Shown here: one piece after another, positions 21,301 to 32,564 of the stretch | Layout: every line of letters starts with the position of its first letter | How positions within the stretch are numbered: position 1 is the first letter of the stretch | Assembly: GCA_012934845.2 (NCBI GenBank) | Contig: WNNJ02002246.1 | Coordinates: 124,001 to 188,000 of the forward strand | Length of the DNA stretch: 64,000 bases | Source of the DNA: Pomphorhynchus laevis | Taxonomy: Eukaryota > Acanthocephala > Palaeacanthocephala > Echinorhynchida > Pomphorhynchidae | Reading direction: 5' to 3' | Notes under the pieces: generated by a model | Told to the model about the DNA's origin: nothing | What the model saw: only the letters and a program-made list of their open reading frames with translations | Database searches by the model: none | Made by a program: the position numbers and the translations under genes

Positions 21301-24300
21301 GCGCATTAGACAGAATTCAGATAAGCATCCTGGACCAGAGACTATAAATTCTTCCACGTAAGGATATAACAACTTCGAAGGCACAAATGATGACAGTAAA
21401 TGCGCCATAAGTAGCCATCCTCTAGCATAACTTCTCTTTACGTTGTTGTTTGTCAGCTGCTTCATAACCTGGCAATAAATTTCATCACGTAATTGCGGTC
21501 TTATAATTCCCATACCGATAACAAAGTGTTGTTGTTCAAGCGAACTCATTTTTTCTTCAGGCAAAAACGGGTTAATATGTTGTGATTCTAATCGCTTTTT
21601 GTCCATAGAATTCATTCGTGATGTTGAGTTTCGATTTAACGTTGTCCTGATAGAATCATATTGTGCAAATGCATTCCGGATTCTATCCAAAATAAGGATA
21701 GGATAACCCTGATCGGCGTCAGTTTTAGTAGTATTTTTGCACACCGACGATAATTCGAATTTTGTATTACCACTGCTATTCCCTGTACACTGGCATGCCA
21801 ACTGATGTGTAAAATTAGCTTTATCATTATCCTTGTCCATAAGCTGTTGTATCACTTCCCAGCAAGCTATCGAAGCCTGGATATCCCGCTCGTCGCTTAA
21901 TTTTAACAAGGAGCATGTATGCTTAATCTGGCTACTGTATTTACTACTAATTCCCGGGTTAAAATTTGCCCTTGCAAACTTTACAAACTGATATTTGTGT
22001 TGAACATCCTTTGTAGCTGCGTTTCGTTCCGTCTTTATCGTATTGCTGTTGGAATGACTTTTTTGAAAGTCAAAAATATCTCTGTTAGTAAAATTGTTTT
22101 CACTCCATTCAGTTTCTTGATCATCTAAATAAAATTTAATCATGCTATCATCAGCACTGGTTATTGGTAGGTCTTCAATGTTCACCAACTTCGCATTTCT
22201 GCGCGTTTTCTTCTCTAGATAAAGCTTACTAGCTTTTTGAATGCAAACCGCAGCATTTCTTAAGGTGGTAAATTTTGCCAATTGACAACGACTCTTGATC
22301 GAATCTTGTAGTAGACGAATAGCTGGCAGAAATACACTTGTCGTCCAGTAGTCTAATTTCTCATTGACATACTCTTTCAAATATACCTTACTTTTTCCAA
22401 CGCAATAGTTTTCGTCATCTGTATTCTTCAAGGCTTTCTTACATACAAATATAACAGTTGATCGTATTTGATTGTATCCTTTTAACCAATGCTCTGCAAG
22501 CATATAAAACGTCTTTAAAAATACTTCAAAGTTGTAACGTATTGGATATCCACACCGTCTGATCTCTATCGTACTCATTATTCCGGAATACCTAAAAGTT
22601 ACCACTTGAAACAGTTGTGAATGATGTAAATTAAAAGTTTATACTTAATAAGTGCGTGGTGTTCAGTAATAAGACCTTATTCTTATTCATATTCAAATTC
22701 AAGTATTCAAAACAAACAATTATTTACCCTCGTGGCCAGCAATATGGGCCCACTGATGGTAGCAAATAATACCGTTAAATAATAATTTAAATTATTGGTG
22801 AATATGTAAAGAACATTGTAAGGTAATTTTAATTTTAAAAATTATGCAGTTTTGAAATAGCCACTACAACTTACAAAGTTTCAATAAATGACTACTTAAC
22901 TGATAAAGCTGCAACGCTCATGAATAATTTGGCTACCATCAAATTATTACTTCGATAAAGTAACATTATAATTGTGAAAATATCAATATTTTGTGATTAA
23001 ATAATTAATATTATAACTGGTAATATAAGGTAACTAGTCATGAAATTGTGATCGCTAATCGTATAATTATATTGATTACAGAAAATAATTATAATTATAT
23101 TGTATAATTATATTGATTACATGGAAATCAATTGATTATTTAATTAATCCATCTTGCTTTCAGTAGAGATTCTTAAATACATTAAACACACAATATCGCA
23201 ATTTATAGTTTATAAATTTACAATCTATATAAATCAAAAATAAAGATAAATGATAAATAATTATATAAGATTTTATAAAATTTATATTTATATAAATGTA
23301 AAATTAAAAATTAAAAATCAATGTTTATGATATACGATGTATCCGAAAATAAAAGAAATTTAATTTATTATAATTATAATTATTTTTTCAAAAAATATAT
23401 ATAATTATAATTAATATATTATAATTAATTATAAATATAAATATAATCAATAAATTGTAATTAATTATAATTTTAATAAATTAAATTCTTCTGAAAATAA
23501 TAAAGAAATTTAATTTATTATAATTAAAAATATAATTAATAAATTATAATTAATTATAATTATAAACTGGAAGTTGAAAATCACAAATGTTAAAAATACA
23601 GCACAATTCAGATCAGATAATTAAGTCTAGGTATTTTATACGATAGATAAATAAAAATAATGATAAGTAATAAATAATTATATATGTTATACAATTTGTA
23701 TTTATATCAAGTTAACATCTAAAATTGAAATTTTAAATAAAAATCAATTGCTATGAATTGATTAATAAATAAAAGACGATGTATTCGAATAAAGATTAGC
23801 GATCATCTGGAGGAACTGTTGTTATCTTATCAGGTTTCGTCCACTAATTTCTCGACCCAACATAGCGGCGGAGCCAATTCACTTCATCTTCACGGCTTCG
23901 GGTCCAGTGGAATCTGAGCCCCCAACCAATCCAACACGCCGTCCTCCGACTGAACCATTAGGGGTCTTTAACCTCCCGCAGATATTTTACTCGACTTGTG
24001 AAGGTAGGGATTGGTTCATATGCAAATATGGAGGAGAGCGCTGAGAGTGCTAATCTCTTAAGTTTTTGCATACAAAATAGTAATTTTTATTACGAGTTAT
24101 TTACGACTTATTTATTTCACAACTCGTAAAATAAAATAAATTATGAATTGACTAATAAATAATATACGATGTATTCGAATAAGGATTAGAGGTCATCAGG
24201 AGGAACTGCTATTTTATAAGGTTTCGGCCCTTATTCCATAATAAATATAATAAAATATTTATTCATTTAATTATCATATTTATCTTAAATTAATACATTC

Positions 24301-27300
24301 GCAAGCAATCGTTAAATTATTAATATTTATGAATAATTTATAATTAATTAAATATTAATATTTTTGAATAATTTATAATTATTAATTAATTATTATATTA
24401 ATGAATAATTTATAATTATTATAATAATTTATATACTTGAAATATGCATCTATTAAATTATCTAGATGACTTTAAAGAAAGCCAACATCATTACATATTG
24501 ATAATTATGAAATAATTATAATAAATTAAAAATTTTAAATTGCAATTTAAAATAAAAGTCAAATTTATATGAATTGACTAATAAAAATAGAGGTCATAAG
24601 GAGAAACTGCTATGTTATCAGGATGCTATCACAATGATAATAAAACAATTACAAAGTTTTCAACATTTATCTGCTTTATAATGAATATTTGTAAATAACA
24701 AACTAATTACGTAATTGCTTACATAATCGGATATAAATTACAAAACTAATCCCAACCTGAGGTAATTATGTAATTCAATTATATATAATATATGCATTCA
24801 AAAATGTAAATATTATTGCATCGATATAAACTTGGAAGTTACGCATTACTTCCAGATACTTTTGCATTAGCGAAGATTTTTCTGCAGGAATTTTGACTAT
24901 CTCTTTAAAGTTAATGTAGTTTCTTTTTTGTAGTTTAAATTCGTTTTACTTCTTATATTTATCAATATTGCAATTAATAGATTAAATGCCATCAGATTGT
25001 CAAGACAAAATATCTTTCAATGCAGTTTACCTTTAAGATTTCTTAAAGGTAAACTGCATTTGGTTTGTAAACTGCACTTGTGACATTTGGAAGTTACGCA
25101 TTTCTTCCAGATACAAACAATAATAATGAATTCCTGATCATTAATGCACATAAATTGTGCAAACTAATTAACAGGCCGTTAAGAATTGTATATTCGAATT
25201 AAAAGTGTTTTTTTAGCGAACTTGCATTTACGTATGAAACTTTAAAAAAATTTATATTAAAAATTATCATTATTAATTTAAATAAATTGAAATTTATTTA
25301 AATATTAATTTTAAATAAACTGTTTATCAAATTTGTATTTATACATTAAACTTTAATAAAATTTGTATTTAAAATTATGAAATATCATAACTAAAAATTA
25401 TGATAATTAATTTAAATAAATTGTGAAATTTATTTAAATATCAACTATAAACTACTTGCTGAAACTTACCTTAATTGCTTGAGCACAAGATTTGAGTCGA
25501 AAAAACGTGCTTTTTTGATAATATTTGGTCTAATACAACGAATGAAAAAGGGATTTGCTTTGCTCATTTGCTGCATAAGCTGATCGAGTGAACGTCGAAA
25601 GTGACTTAATAATGTTCGGCCTTTTTTCCACGTCCCTGTGGTTTCCGATACGCTAACTTCTATAAATAGTCCTCGAATAAAGGTGTTTTTACTTTTACAC
25701 ATCATATCTAATAAATCATTACTAAAGGAATCTCGATTTTTGTCAAGAAATCTGGTTGTAGTATATCTCACATCACCCGCAAAATGTCTCACTCCAAACA
25801 TATTAACATTTTCATATGGGTTTTTAATGAAATTTGAATGCTGGCCAGCATGAACTCGTTGCATCTTGTGACATAACGAAGAATCCGTGCTTTTTGGAAA
25901 TATAGTCTCCTCATTTATCAATGCCAATAGACTCATATTATTGTCAGCTATTAAGTCTAATATGTTTTGATTATCAGTATAGTTGATATACGTCCAACTT
26001 ACCCCTTCTCTTATATACTCCTCCTGTTCAATTTGAAAAACATGCTTTACAAAAAATTGTTGAAGCCGTTCGTTTGCATAGTTTATACAGAATTGTTCAA
26101 ACCCACACACGCTATTCATGTCGGATAAATCCTCGAAGCCAAATACATCTAGCACACCAATACGTGTTGGAGATGTTGTTTCCTCGCGTGATGAAACGCC
26201 ATTAATCACCATATCTTTGACACTTTGTTTGCTTGTCAGACTAATAGTAGAATTTATGGTTTTTACTACCCAGTCAAACAGACGCCCATATAGACCTTTA
26301 GCCAATGCGTCTCTAACGTCACTAGATTGATCGGCCTCAATCGACGTAGATATAGTTTGATTTTGCGCCCAAAATGTTTTGTTTGTAAGTGATTTCACTG
26401 CTATTAATTGATCTAGTCCGAGCAAATCACAGGATGTTGATAAGGACACGGGATTACGTATTGTGGACATATGATCAGCGTTTTTCAGCGGGTGATTTTT
26501 GAACTCAATTTGGCCAAGATGTAAAATCCCACTAAGGAGTTTGTATACCTGTTCGAGGTCATCTTTATAAAAGGATAGAATCTTGAATGCACTGTTAAGA
26601 TTTTTCCATTGTTCTTTATCGTGAACTTCCTTATTGTTAGCGTAGTGATCATTATTGGTTTTGCCCAGATATTTAAATTTCTCGTGTCGAGACAATTTAA
26701 GACTAATGCTTTGCTGTGCGGTCATCCCTGAAATTAACCAATAAAATATATGATAATTCTGTTCTCCGTTTTCCTGATGAACAATCCTTGATTTTTCTAA
26801 TAGATATTGTGATATGTTTGCATTTTTTATCCAACCGTATTTGGTAAACGAAATGTCAATAAACTTACCAAATCTACTAGAATTATCATTTCTTCCGGTT
26901 TTTGCGTTGCCGAATGCCTCCAGTATTGGATTTGAATCAATAAGTTGTTGTTCTACCCATGTATGTTTACCGCTTACATGTGCTAGATATTGGAGTATAA
27001 GCTTTGTGCTTTCAGTCTTTCCTGATCCGGATTCTCCGCTAATAACGATAACCTGGTTTTCGTTGCTATTGAGCTGCTGCCTGTATGCCATATCGGCGAT
27101 TGCAAATATATGCGGAGGATAGTTTTGTCTTTTGCAAATTGAAGTATTAGCATTTCTGTATTTTAATATTGTCTTCTTGTCGTATATACCGCTAAGAGTA
27201 CAGTATGGATTAACAGCGATTAGAATGGTATTAATATAGGTGTAGATTATGTCGTGATTGTAGCGTATTTTAAGATTTTTTAGAACCGTTAATTCTGTGA

Positions 27301-27529
27301 GTTCCTTCAGCATCACCATATCATCGACAGTTCCCGATCTATTGCCCTCCTGTTGTTGATTATGCCGAACGTTATTAGAACAATTTGACCGTCGCATTGA
27401 ATCTGCTTGATTCTTTTTATCTTTAGAGCAGTCCTTGTCATAAAGCATATCATTTTGAAAGGCTTCATAATTTATTTGCTTCTCTAGTTTGAATTCACTG
27501 TCTACACTATCGGCTACTATAGTGGTCAT
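18346..27529 (-). CDS. Unconventional myosin VII (MyTH4-FERM myosin), two exons
   Basis: Exon 1 is 27529-25470 and exon 2 is 22591-18346; the GTAAGT donor and TTTTAG acceptor split an arginine codon and the sum is 6306 nt, 2101 aa. Class VII myosins move on actin and anchor membranes and adhesion links in protrusions. The motor has the P-loop GESGSGKT (165-172), switch I NAKTGRNDNSSRFG (208-221) and switch II DVFGFED (461-467). One IQ-like helix lies near 796-818. Then come MyTH4 (about 887-1125), FERM (1135-1440), a weak SH3-like segment (1447-1530), MyTH4 (1595-1745) and FERM (1750-2095). The order and details such as APWRLFFRKE and the final DDLLTSY match myosin VIIa rather than X or XV. 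Compared with animal myosin VIIa (about 2200 aa) four IQ motifs and the single alpha-helix are missing, and the N-terminal 70 residues show no SH3-like fold. ATG at 27529 is the first in frame. Confidence 0.92.
22592..25469 (-). other. Sole myosin intron with short direct repeats
   Basis: This 2.9-kb intron is very AT-rich. A segment with ATGAATTGAYTAATAAA and GGAGGAACTG...ATCAGG recurs at about 23750-23845, 24147-24235 and 24570-24615, so it is a three-fold direct repeat. A SINE-like insertion lies between the first two copies. The motif TGGAAGTTACGCATT(A/T)CTTCCAGATAC also occurs twice, near 24833 and 25089. Confidence 0.7.
23850..24060 (-). repeat. SINE-like repeat, copy 1 (tRNA-like head)
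   Basis: On the minus strand it has an A-box-like TGGTTCAGTCGG (complement of 23946-23957) and, 36 nt after the start of that box, a T-arm-like hairpin GGGG(G)-CTCAGAT-CC near 23910-23925. The same head occurs at 37.5 and 46.9 kb. The segment 23983-24056 is shared with 30006-30082. The GC-rich composition contrasts sharply with the surrounding intron. Confidence 0.55.
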
Positions 27530-28150
27530 TTTGTATGAACACAGATAATGTGCTTACGTTTGTTTCAAATAATTCATATCGTTTTATCTACTACTATTAT
27601 TTAATACGTAAACTATCAATTACTGACAATTTAGTGTGTTACTCTAGTGCTTTCTCTATTTCACTGAGCTGAACACTGTTGTATATTATCTACGAAGGTG
27701 ATTTTGCATTAGATTGTTACATCACTGCAAATTTTAATTGTTCTCTGCGTTTATAATCAGCTAAAACATGATATTTTTAAATCTGCTATTATCACATGTA
27801 TTATTTTATTTCTTAATTAAATTATATCGATTGCTTTATTTCAACTGATACGGATATGATTATATCTGACTGGCATAATCAGTCATTATAATTTGTGCTT
27901 CGAGCAAATGAAAATATTAATTATTATATTAATTATATTAATCAAGTGATAAAATTTCATACTTTTAATATCACTTTTTAATATTCGCTATTAGTTTAAA
28001 TAACGCATAATTCACCATAAATTACTGAGAATAGATATATTGTCCATATCGTTTCTTTACGGAACAGCATTAAATTGTACGATACATCAATTAGATAGTT
28101 AATCACCTAAATAATACAGACTTCAAGAATTACTGTCGGTCTTATGCATA
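27530..28150. other. Myosin 5' flank, AT-rich
   Basis: Upstream DNA of the myosin gene on the minus strand. No TATA box or other promoter element can be placed with confidence, and no coding frame is seen. Confidence 0.4.
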
Positions 28151-28164
28151 TCATTATATTCAAA

Positions 28165-28803
28165 TTAAAAGTGTTTTGTGCAATACCGCAGGTGTAGTGT
28201 ATCTAATACACGTGGATTGCAATATATAGGAAAAACATATCAAATGTTAAAAACTAGGTTTAGGCAACACATATACAGCATAATAGTCAAACTATATTTC
28301 ATAAACATATGAGATTAATAGGACATGATATTAAAAACTGTAAATTATTTATTTTAGAACATATTATCGAAGAAAACATATCAATATTAAATCAAAAACT
28401 ATTAGAAAAAGAAGATCTTTGGATTGAAACGCTTAATTCCATGTACCCATTAGGATTGAATGACGTGGTACAAGGAATTGGCAGAAGTAGTATAATACAT
28501 AATAAACAACTCTATTATAATAATCCGGTTAAACGCAAACCAAGAAGTCATGGTGATAAAAGGAATAGGAAAAATAGAGTTAAAAATATTAAAAAAGATA
28601 TGTATATAAATGAACAATTAGAAATATTAAAACAACTTTTAAGTGATAATAAGCTAAAAGATCTTTATGTAAATATAAGAAGTTTTTCTAAAGATATCAT
28701 ATGTTCAATAAATCAAAAATTAATTAACGACTATGATAGGCTAAGTTGTATAATAGACAGTTATTGTAATACAAAATACTATAATCTATACTATACTATA
28801 TAA
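28165..28803 (+). mobile_element. GIY-YIG nuclease fragment of a Penelope-like retroelement
   Basis: The frame starts with a decayed LQYIGKTYQMLKTRFRQHI (near 28215-28275), the GIY-YIG core, and continues as an open 164-aa frame at 28309-28803: FHKHMRLIGHD, FILEHI, KEDLWIETLNSMYPLGLND, then RKPRSHGDKRNRKN. A GIY-YIG domain ending in W-I-x-L...PxGLND followed by a basic RSHG patch is the usual C-terminus of retroelement-borne nucleases of the Penelope type. No reverse transcriptase precedes it. It differs in sequence from the 7.9-8.2 kb GIY-YIG, so two families are present. One frameshift separates the core from the open part. Confidence 0.65.
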
Positions 28804-28915
28804 TATATACTATATTATAATATATAATATATACTATAATTATTATAATATTATAATATATTATAATTATTATAATATATACTATAAAATATACTATATT
28901 TTATATTGTAATAAA
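28795..28915. repeat. AT low-complexity tract (TATAATA type)
   Basis: Irregular iterations of TATACTATA and TATAATATA follow directly on the GIY-YIG fragment. Slippage could explain it. Confidence 0.8.
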
Positions 28916-29830
28916 ATTAAATAATAACTAAACGTAATAATAATTAAATAATTAAACGTAATAATAATTAAACCTCAATAGTAAATAAACTTTTAGTAAC
29001 TAAATATCAAACTCCATACTCAACACAACAGCTCTGATCTAATCAATTTTGACTTTCAATTCAGCTAATAAAGTTTTCCTAATAATAAACGAATAGATAA
29101 CATTTATTTATGTAGATTTTAAATAATATAAAAGGTAAACAATCATATTTAAAGTTCTTAAATTTGTTTAACTCTAATCGGGTGCAGATTTGAGTTAATT
29201 CATATAATCACATTTAGCTCATAAAATGCAATATAAACTGTTTTTCACAATATGTCGAAAATGCCCTAATAAATTATTTAAGTTATAAATAAAATAACTT
29301 AAAATTATTAACTTACAGTTATATGTCAGTTGATATTCAAACGAAAATTAAATTATTTGAATAATTAATAATTTTCGCCGTACTAGACTAATAATTTGAC
29401 GGTTTTAAACTGCGTGTAGCAGGGATTGATACCGGTATTTCTGACTATTTTCTCATTCCTTAAAACTACATTTCTCCCTATTTTCCTACTACATCGCGAT
29501 CTTATCGATACTGTAAGTCTCTTAATTTTGCACTATTTAAAAATTATCTGGTAAGTTCGTTAGATTTGTCTCGTTCATCATCTGTAAATATACTTGCTAA
29601 TAATTATGACTCATGTATCTCAAAATTTTTGACCCACGACGCTTTCATCTTGCTCATAGGTTTGATAATGAATGTGTCACTACCAAACATTTTCTGCATC
29701 GTTGTCATCGTCCACAACAACTACACGTGATCAGAATGGACGGCTTGATATTGTTTGTTCTGGGCTTTACGGTAATCGATTTGAGTGGACGTACTTTGAC
29801 GTCAATGTTTTCTCTCAAATCGAGGTAGAC
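28916..29830. other. AT-rich region without identified gene
   Basis: Nothing recognisable is seen to about 29390. From 29390 the composition becomes more mixed and a 71-aa frame (29613-29828) appears, but it has no known motif; it may be decayed mobile-element sequence leading into the LINE fragment that follows. Confidence 0.4.
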
Positions 29831-32560
29831 TATGCTCGGTAATCTCGAGAAAAGGAGCTTGAGAATCCATAGTGAACTTGAGTTTTCCCTTTAAATATAG
29901 ATGCTGGGTCCGTTTCAGGGCCCACTAGCTCTTTTCAGAATACATTTAAGTCTATCCAGGTTAGCTTTCGCCGACCAGTTCAACGTAACAGTGAATCTCA
30001 GATATTTTACTCGACTTGTGAAGGTAGGAAGTGGTTAATTAGTCAATATGGAAGATAGAGCTGAGAGTGCAAGTCTCTTTAATTTTTTCTTTGTTGAAGA
30101 AACGCCATGAAAGACAACCACCTGCGATTTGGAGAAGTTTAAAATAAGATTGGATGGGGTCAGCTGGTCTGTTAATCTTTAAAAGAAGCAGGGGATGTCC
30201 AAGACTACATATTTGCACCTGTGACCAGAGAACAGGGCTGTGGTATCATCAGCGTATACCACAAGATGTTAATCACGTTTAAAATTCTTGAATAGTACAA
30301 TTGAGGCAGCAAGACATAAGATAGAAGAAAGTGGTGATCCTTGAGGCACACCCGCAATAGGGTAGAACTGACACGCATCAGGGTCGTCTTCATAGTAGAA
30401 CCGTTTGGTGTACAGCAATATCTCCATCTTGTTAACAATTCTCGCAGGCAACCCGACGGACCTGAGAGAGGAGATAACGAAGGGAATGGATATCCGGTCA
30501 AATGCAGCTGAAACGTCAAGGAAAACAGCCACATCGAGTTAATGACTGTTATCCCGACAAAACTGATGCACTTCACCAATTGCTGAATGGACCGTGCTCC
30601 CTTTGACAAACCAATGAAAACTCGGTTGGATCAAGTTACTACTACTTAAATGATCGCAGATTCTACGCGCAAGCGCTTTTTCGTAGATGGAGATCAGGGA
30701 GTTTTGAATCGAAATAGACCGCAGGTATTTAGGACATGAAACCGGATTACGTTTTGGTAAAAACATTCTACTATTAGATTATGTTTTCAATTCGTCAATT
30801 TCTCATTGATGCTGGTTATATCGGATGGTGATGCTAAAAGCATTGTGACGGCCACTTCTCTTCTTTGATCGGCTATCAAAAGCTGATAGACCGGAGAAGA
30901 TAGTGGAGTGACGGATTTAGAGGTGCCATGAAGTGGACCCCAATAGTCAAGAATATCTGTAACAGATAAGTCCCTGCTCCTGAAGTCACCCCAATGCGGG
31001 ATTGGTTGGGGAGATTGAGTGGCTCCATAGTTATGTATGGATAGTGATTCTTCCAAAACTCTGTCAAGACCAATGCCCACAATCCTACCTAGTGTGAGGT
31101 GGGGTTATGTACGGAGTATAGTGGGAATAAATGTGCTTAGGGATGAATCGAGTAATGTCCTGGGGGAGACGGATAGACCGCGTCTCTTGAAGGACTATGA
31201 GATCTCATCTCTACCGGATAGAAGTCTAAGGGCAGAATCACCTCCCGAATTCCACTGATGAATATTCAGTGAAAAAGGCTCACGAGTATTCTGCATTGCG
31301 TTAGGTTAGCTTTATGGGATTGGCTTGATCTAGATGGAGCTAGCGGCGGAAAGGTCGCCCTTTCCACCACAAGCCCCTACTATAGAAGACACTTGCCCAC
31401 GGGCATTGTCTTCATTTCCATAAGTGCAACGGCTGCTTCTTCGGCCTTTGATTTTAATATTTTCTCTATCTTTAAAAGAGGTACTCTGTGTGAGGATGCT
31501 CCTATTTTCTTTGATTTCTTCAGGACCAGAGGGTCGGCTATTACTGGAGCGGTAAAAAATAAGGCAAGCTGTTTCTGGATCAAGCTCTCCAATTGCTTGA
31601 AGATTGCTTGTCTGATGGAGTCGACTAACCGGATGATGTCGTTATTAGTCATTCTACCCGCAACTGCTCTAAAAGTCACGGGGTTATCTATTTTTATTGG
31701 GGTGGGAGGAGCGGTGGCGGGGACAATACAGTTTGAAGTTCGTACACTTCTTGGACCACGCAGAATGGGCTCTTCCACAATTTAAACGTTTGGGTAAGGA
31801 GGAGCACTTTCCGCTAACTTGCGGGCAATTCGTTAGGCCGCATACCCCACAAGACTTCTTAACACATTAGGAGCCCCAGTGACCCCATTCGTGGTAACCA
31901 TTGCAGTGCGGGTAAGTTAGCTCGTCAGTGCTTATGAGTTTAAACAATAGGTTATGCCCCAGAAAGGGGTTACAGGCGGCTTTTGTTAGGATCTCAGCAT
32001 TATCAATGGAAGAGGACGCAAAAGCTTTTGGGAGAGGAAGACCGTTCTTCCCAGTCACGGACCGGAAGTTTGTTAATCTAAATCATCTCTTTAAAGACTC
32101 AATATCCTTCTCATCCAGGTGGTGAGGAAGATTCGAAATTTTGATGGAAGCTTGGAGAGGTTTAAATTGTACTGTACCAAGATTTATTAATTCGTTGTGC
32201 AAAAAGGTTTCATACTCCTTCGCAAGGCCCCAGGAAACGAAGGAGATATTGATTTCAGCTTCAAAATAGCGTACTTAGTGGAATAGGACTCTATTATTTT
32301 ATTTTTCAGTAAACTGACACAGGAATATGTTAAATAGCTTAGAGGTAATTGGGGGAAGTTTCCCAATTACCTCTTTTACAGTAGATGGTAACAAACTACT
32401 TACCTTGTTTGATATTGTCGATGAAATTACCTGCATTTTGCTTGTTTCGTAGTCTTTTGCAGCTTCGAAACGTTCATTGCACAGCAACTTAAAAAAATCT
32501 CTTTGTAAAGAAAAAGCATGCACGCGAACAATACAGTATGCTCATAAAAACATAAATCAC
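29830..32560 (-). mobile_element. I/Jockey-like LINE with gag-type ORF1, decayed
   Basis: Reading right to left on the minus strand, 31867-31380 encodes an ORF1 protein with Cys/His knuckles (YPHCNGYHEWGHWG and, just after, CVKKSCGVCG with NCPQ) and a helical segment (NDIIRLVDSIRQAIFKQLESL). The reverse transcriptase follows at 30766-30205: PKYLRSISIQNSLISIYEKAL, VFLDVSAAFDRI, and GVPQGSPLSSILC. Multi-knuckle ORF1 plus this reverse-transcriptase type is typical of I and Jockey clades. The element is interrupted many times and missing its endonuclease in readable form. The 32299-32523 frame may be its N-terminal ORF1 portion. It is older than LINE-A to -D. Confidence 0.65.
30006..30082. repeat. 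Segment shared with the SINE-like repeat of the myosin intron
   Basis: CAGATATTTTACTCGACTTG and the following GTGAAGGTAGG...AATATGGA(G/A)GA block match 23983-24056 in the same orientation. This may be the 3' tail of the LINE at this site, borrowed by the SINE-like repeat, as happens in LINE/SINE pairs. Confidence 0.6.
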
Positions 32561-32564
32561 TTGA

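Noticed and set aside
18346-22591. Myosin X or XV as the identity of the MyTH4-FERM myosin
   Set aside because: There are no PH domains as in myosin X, and the order MyTH4-FERM-SH3-MyTH4-FERM with strong local matches follows myosin VIIa, not XV.
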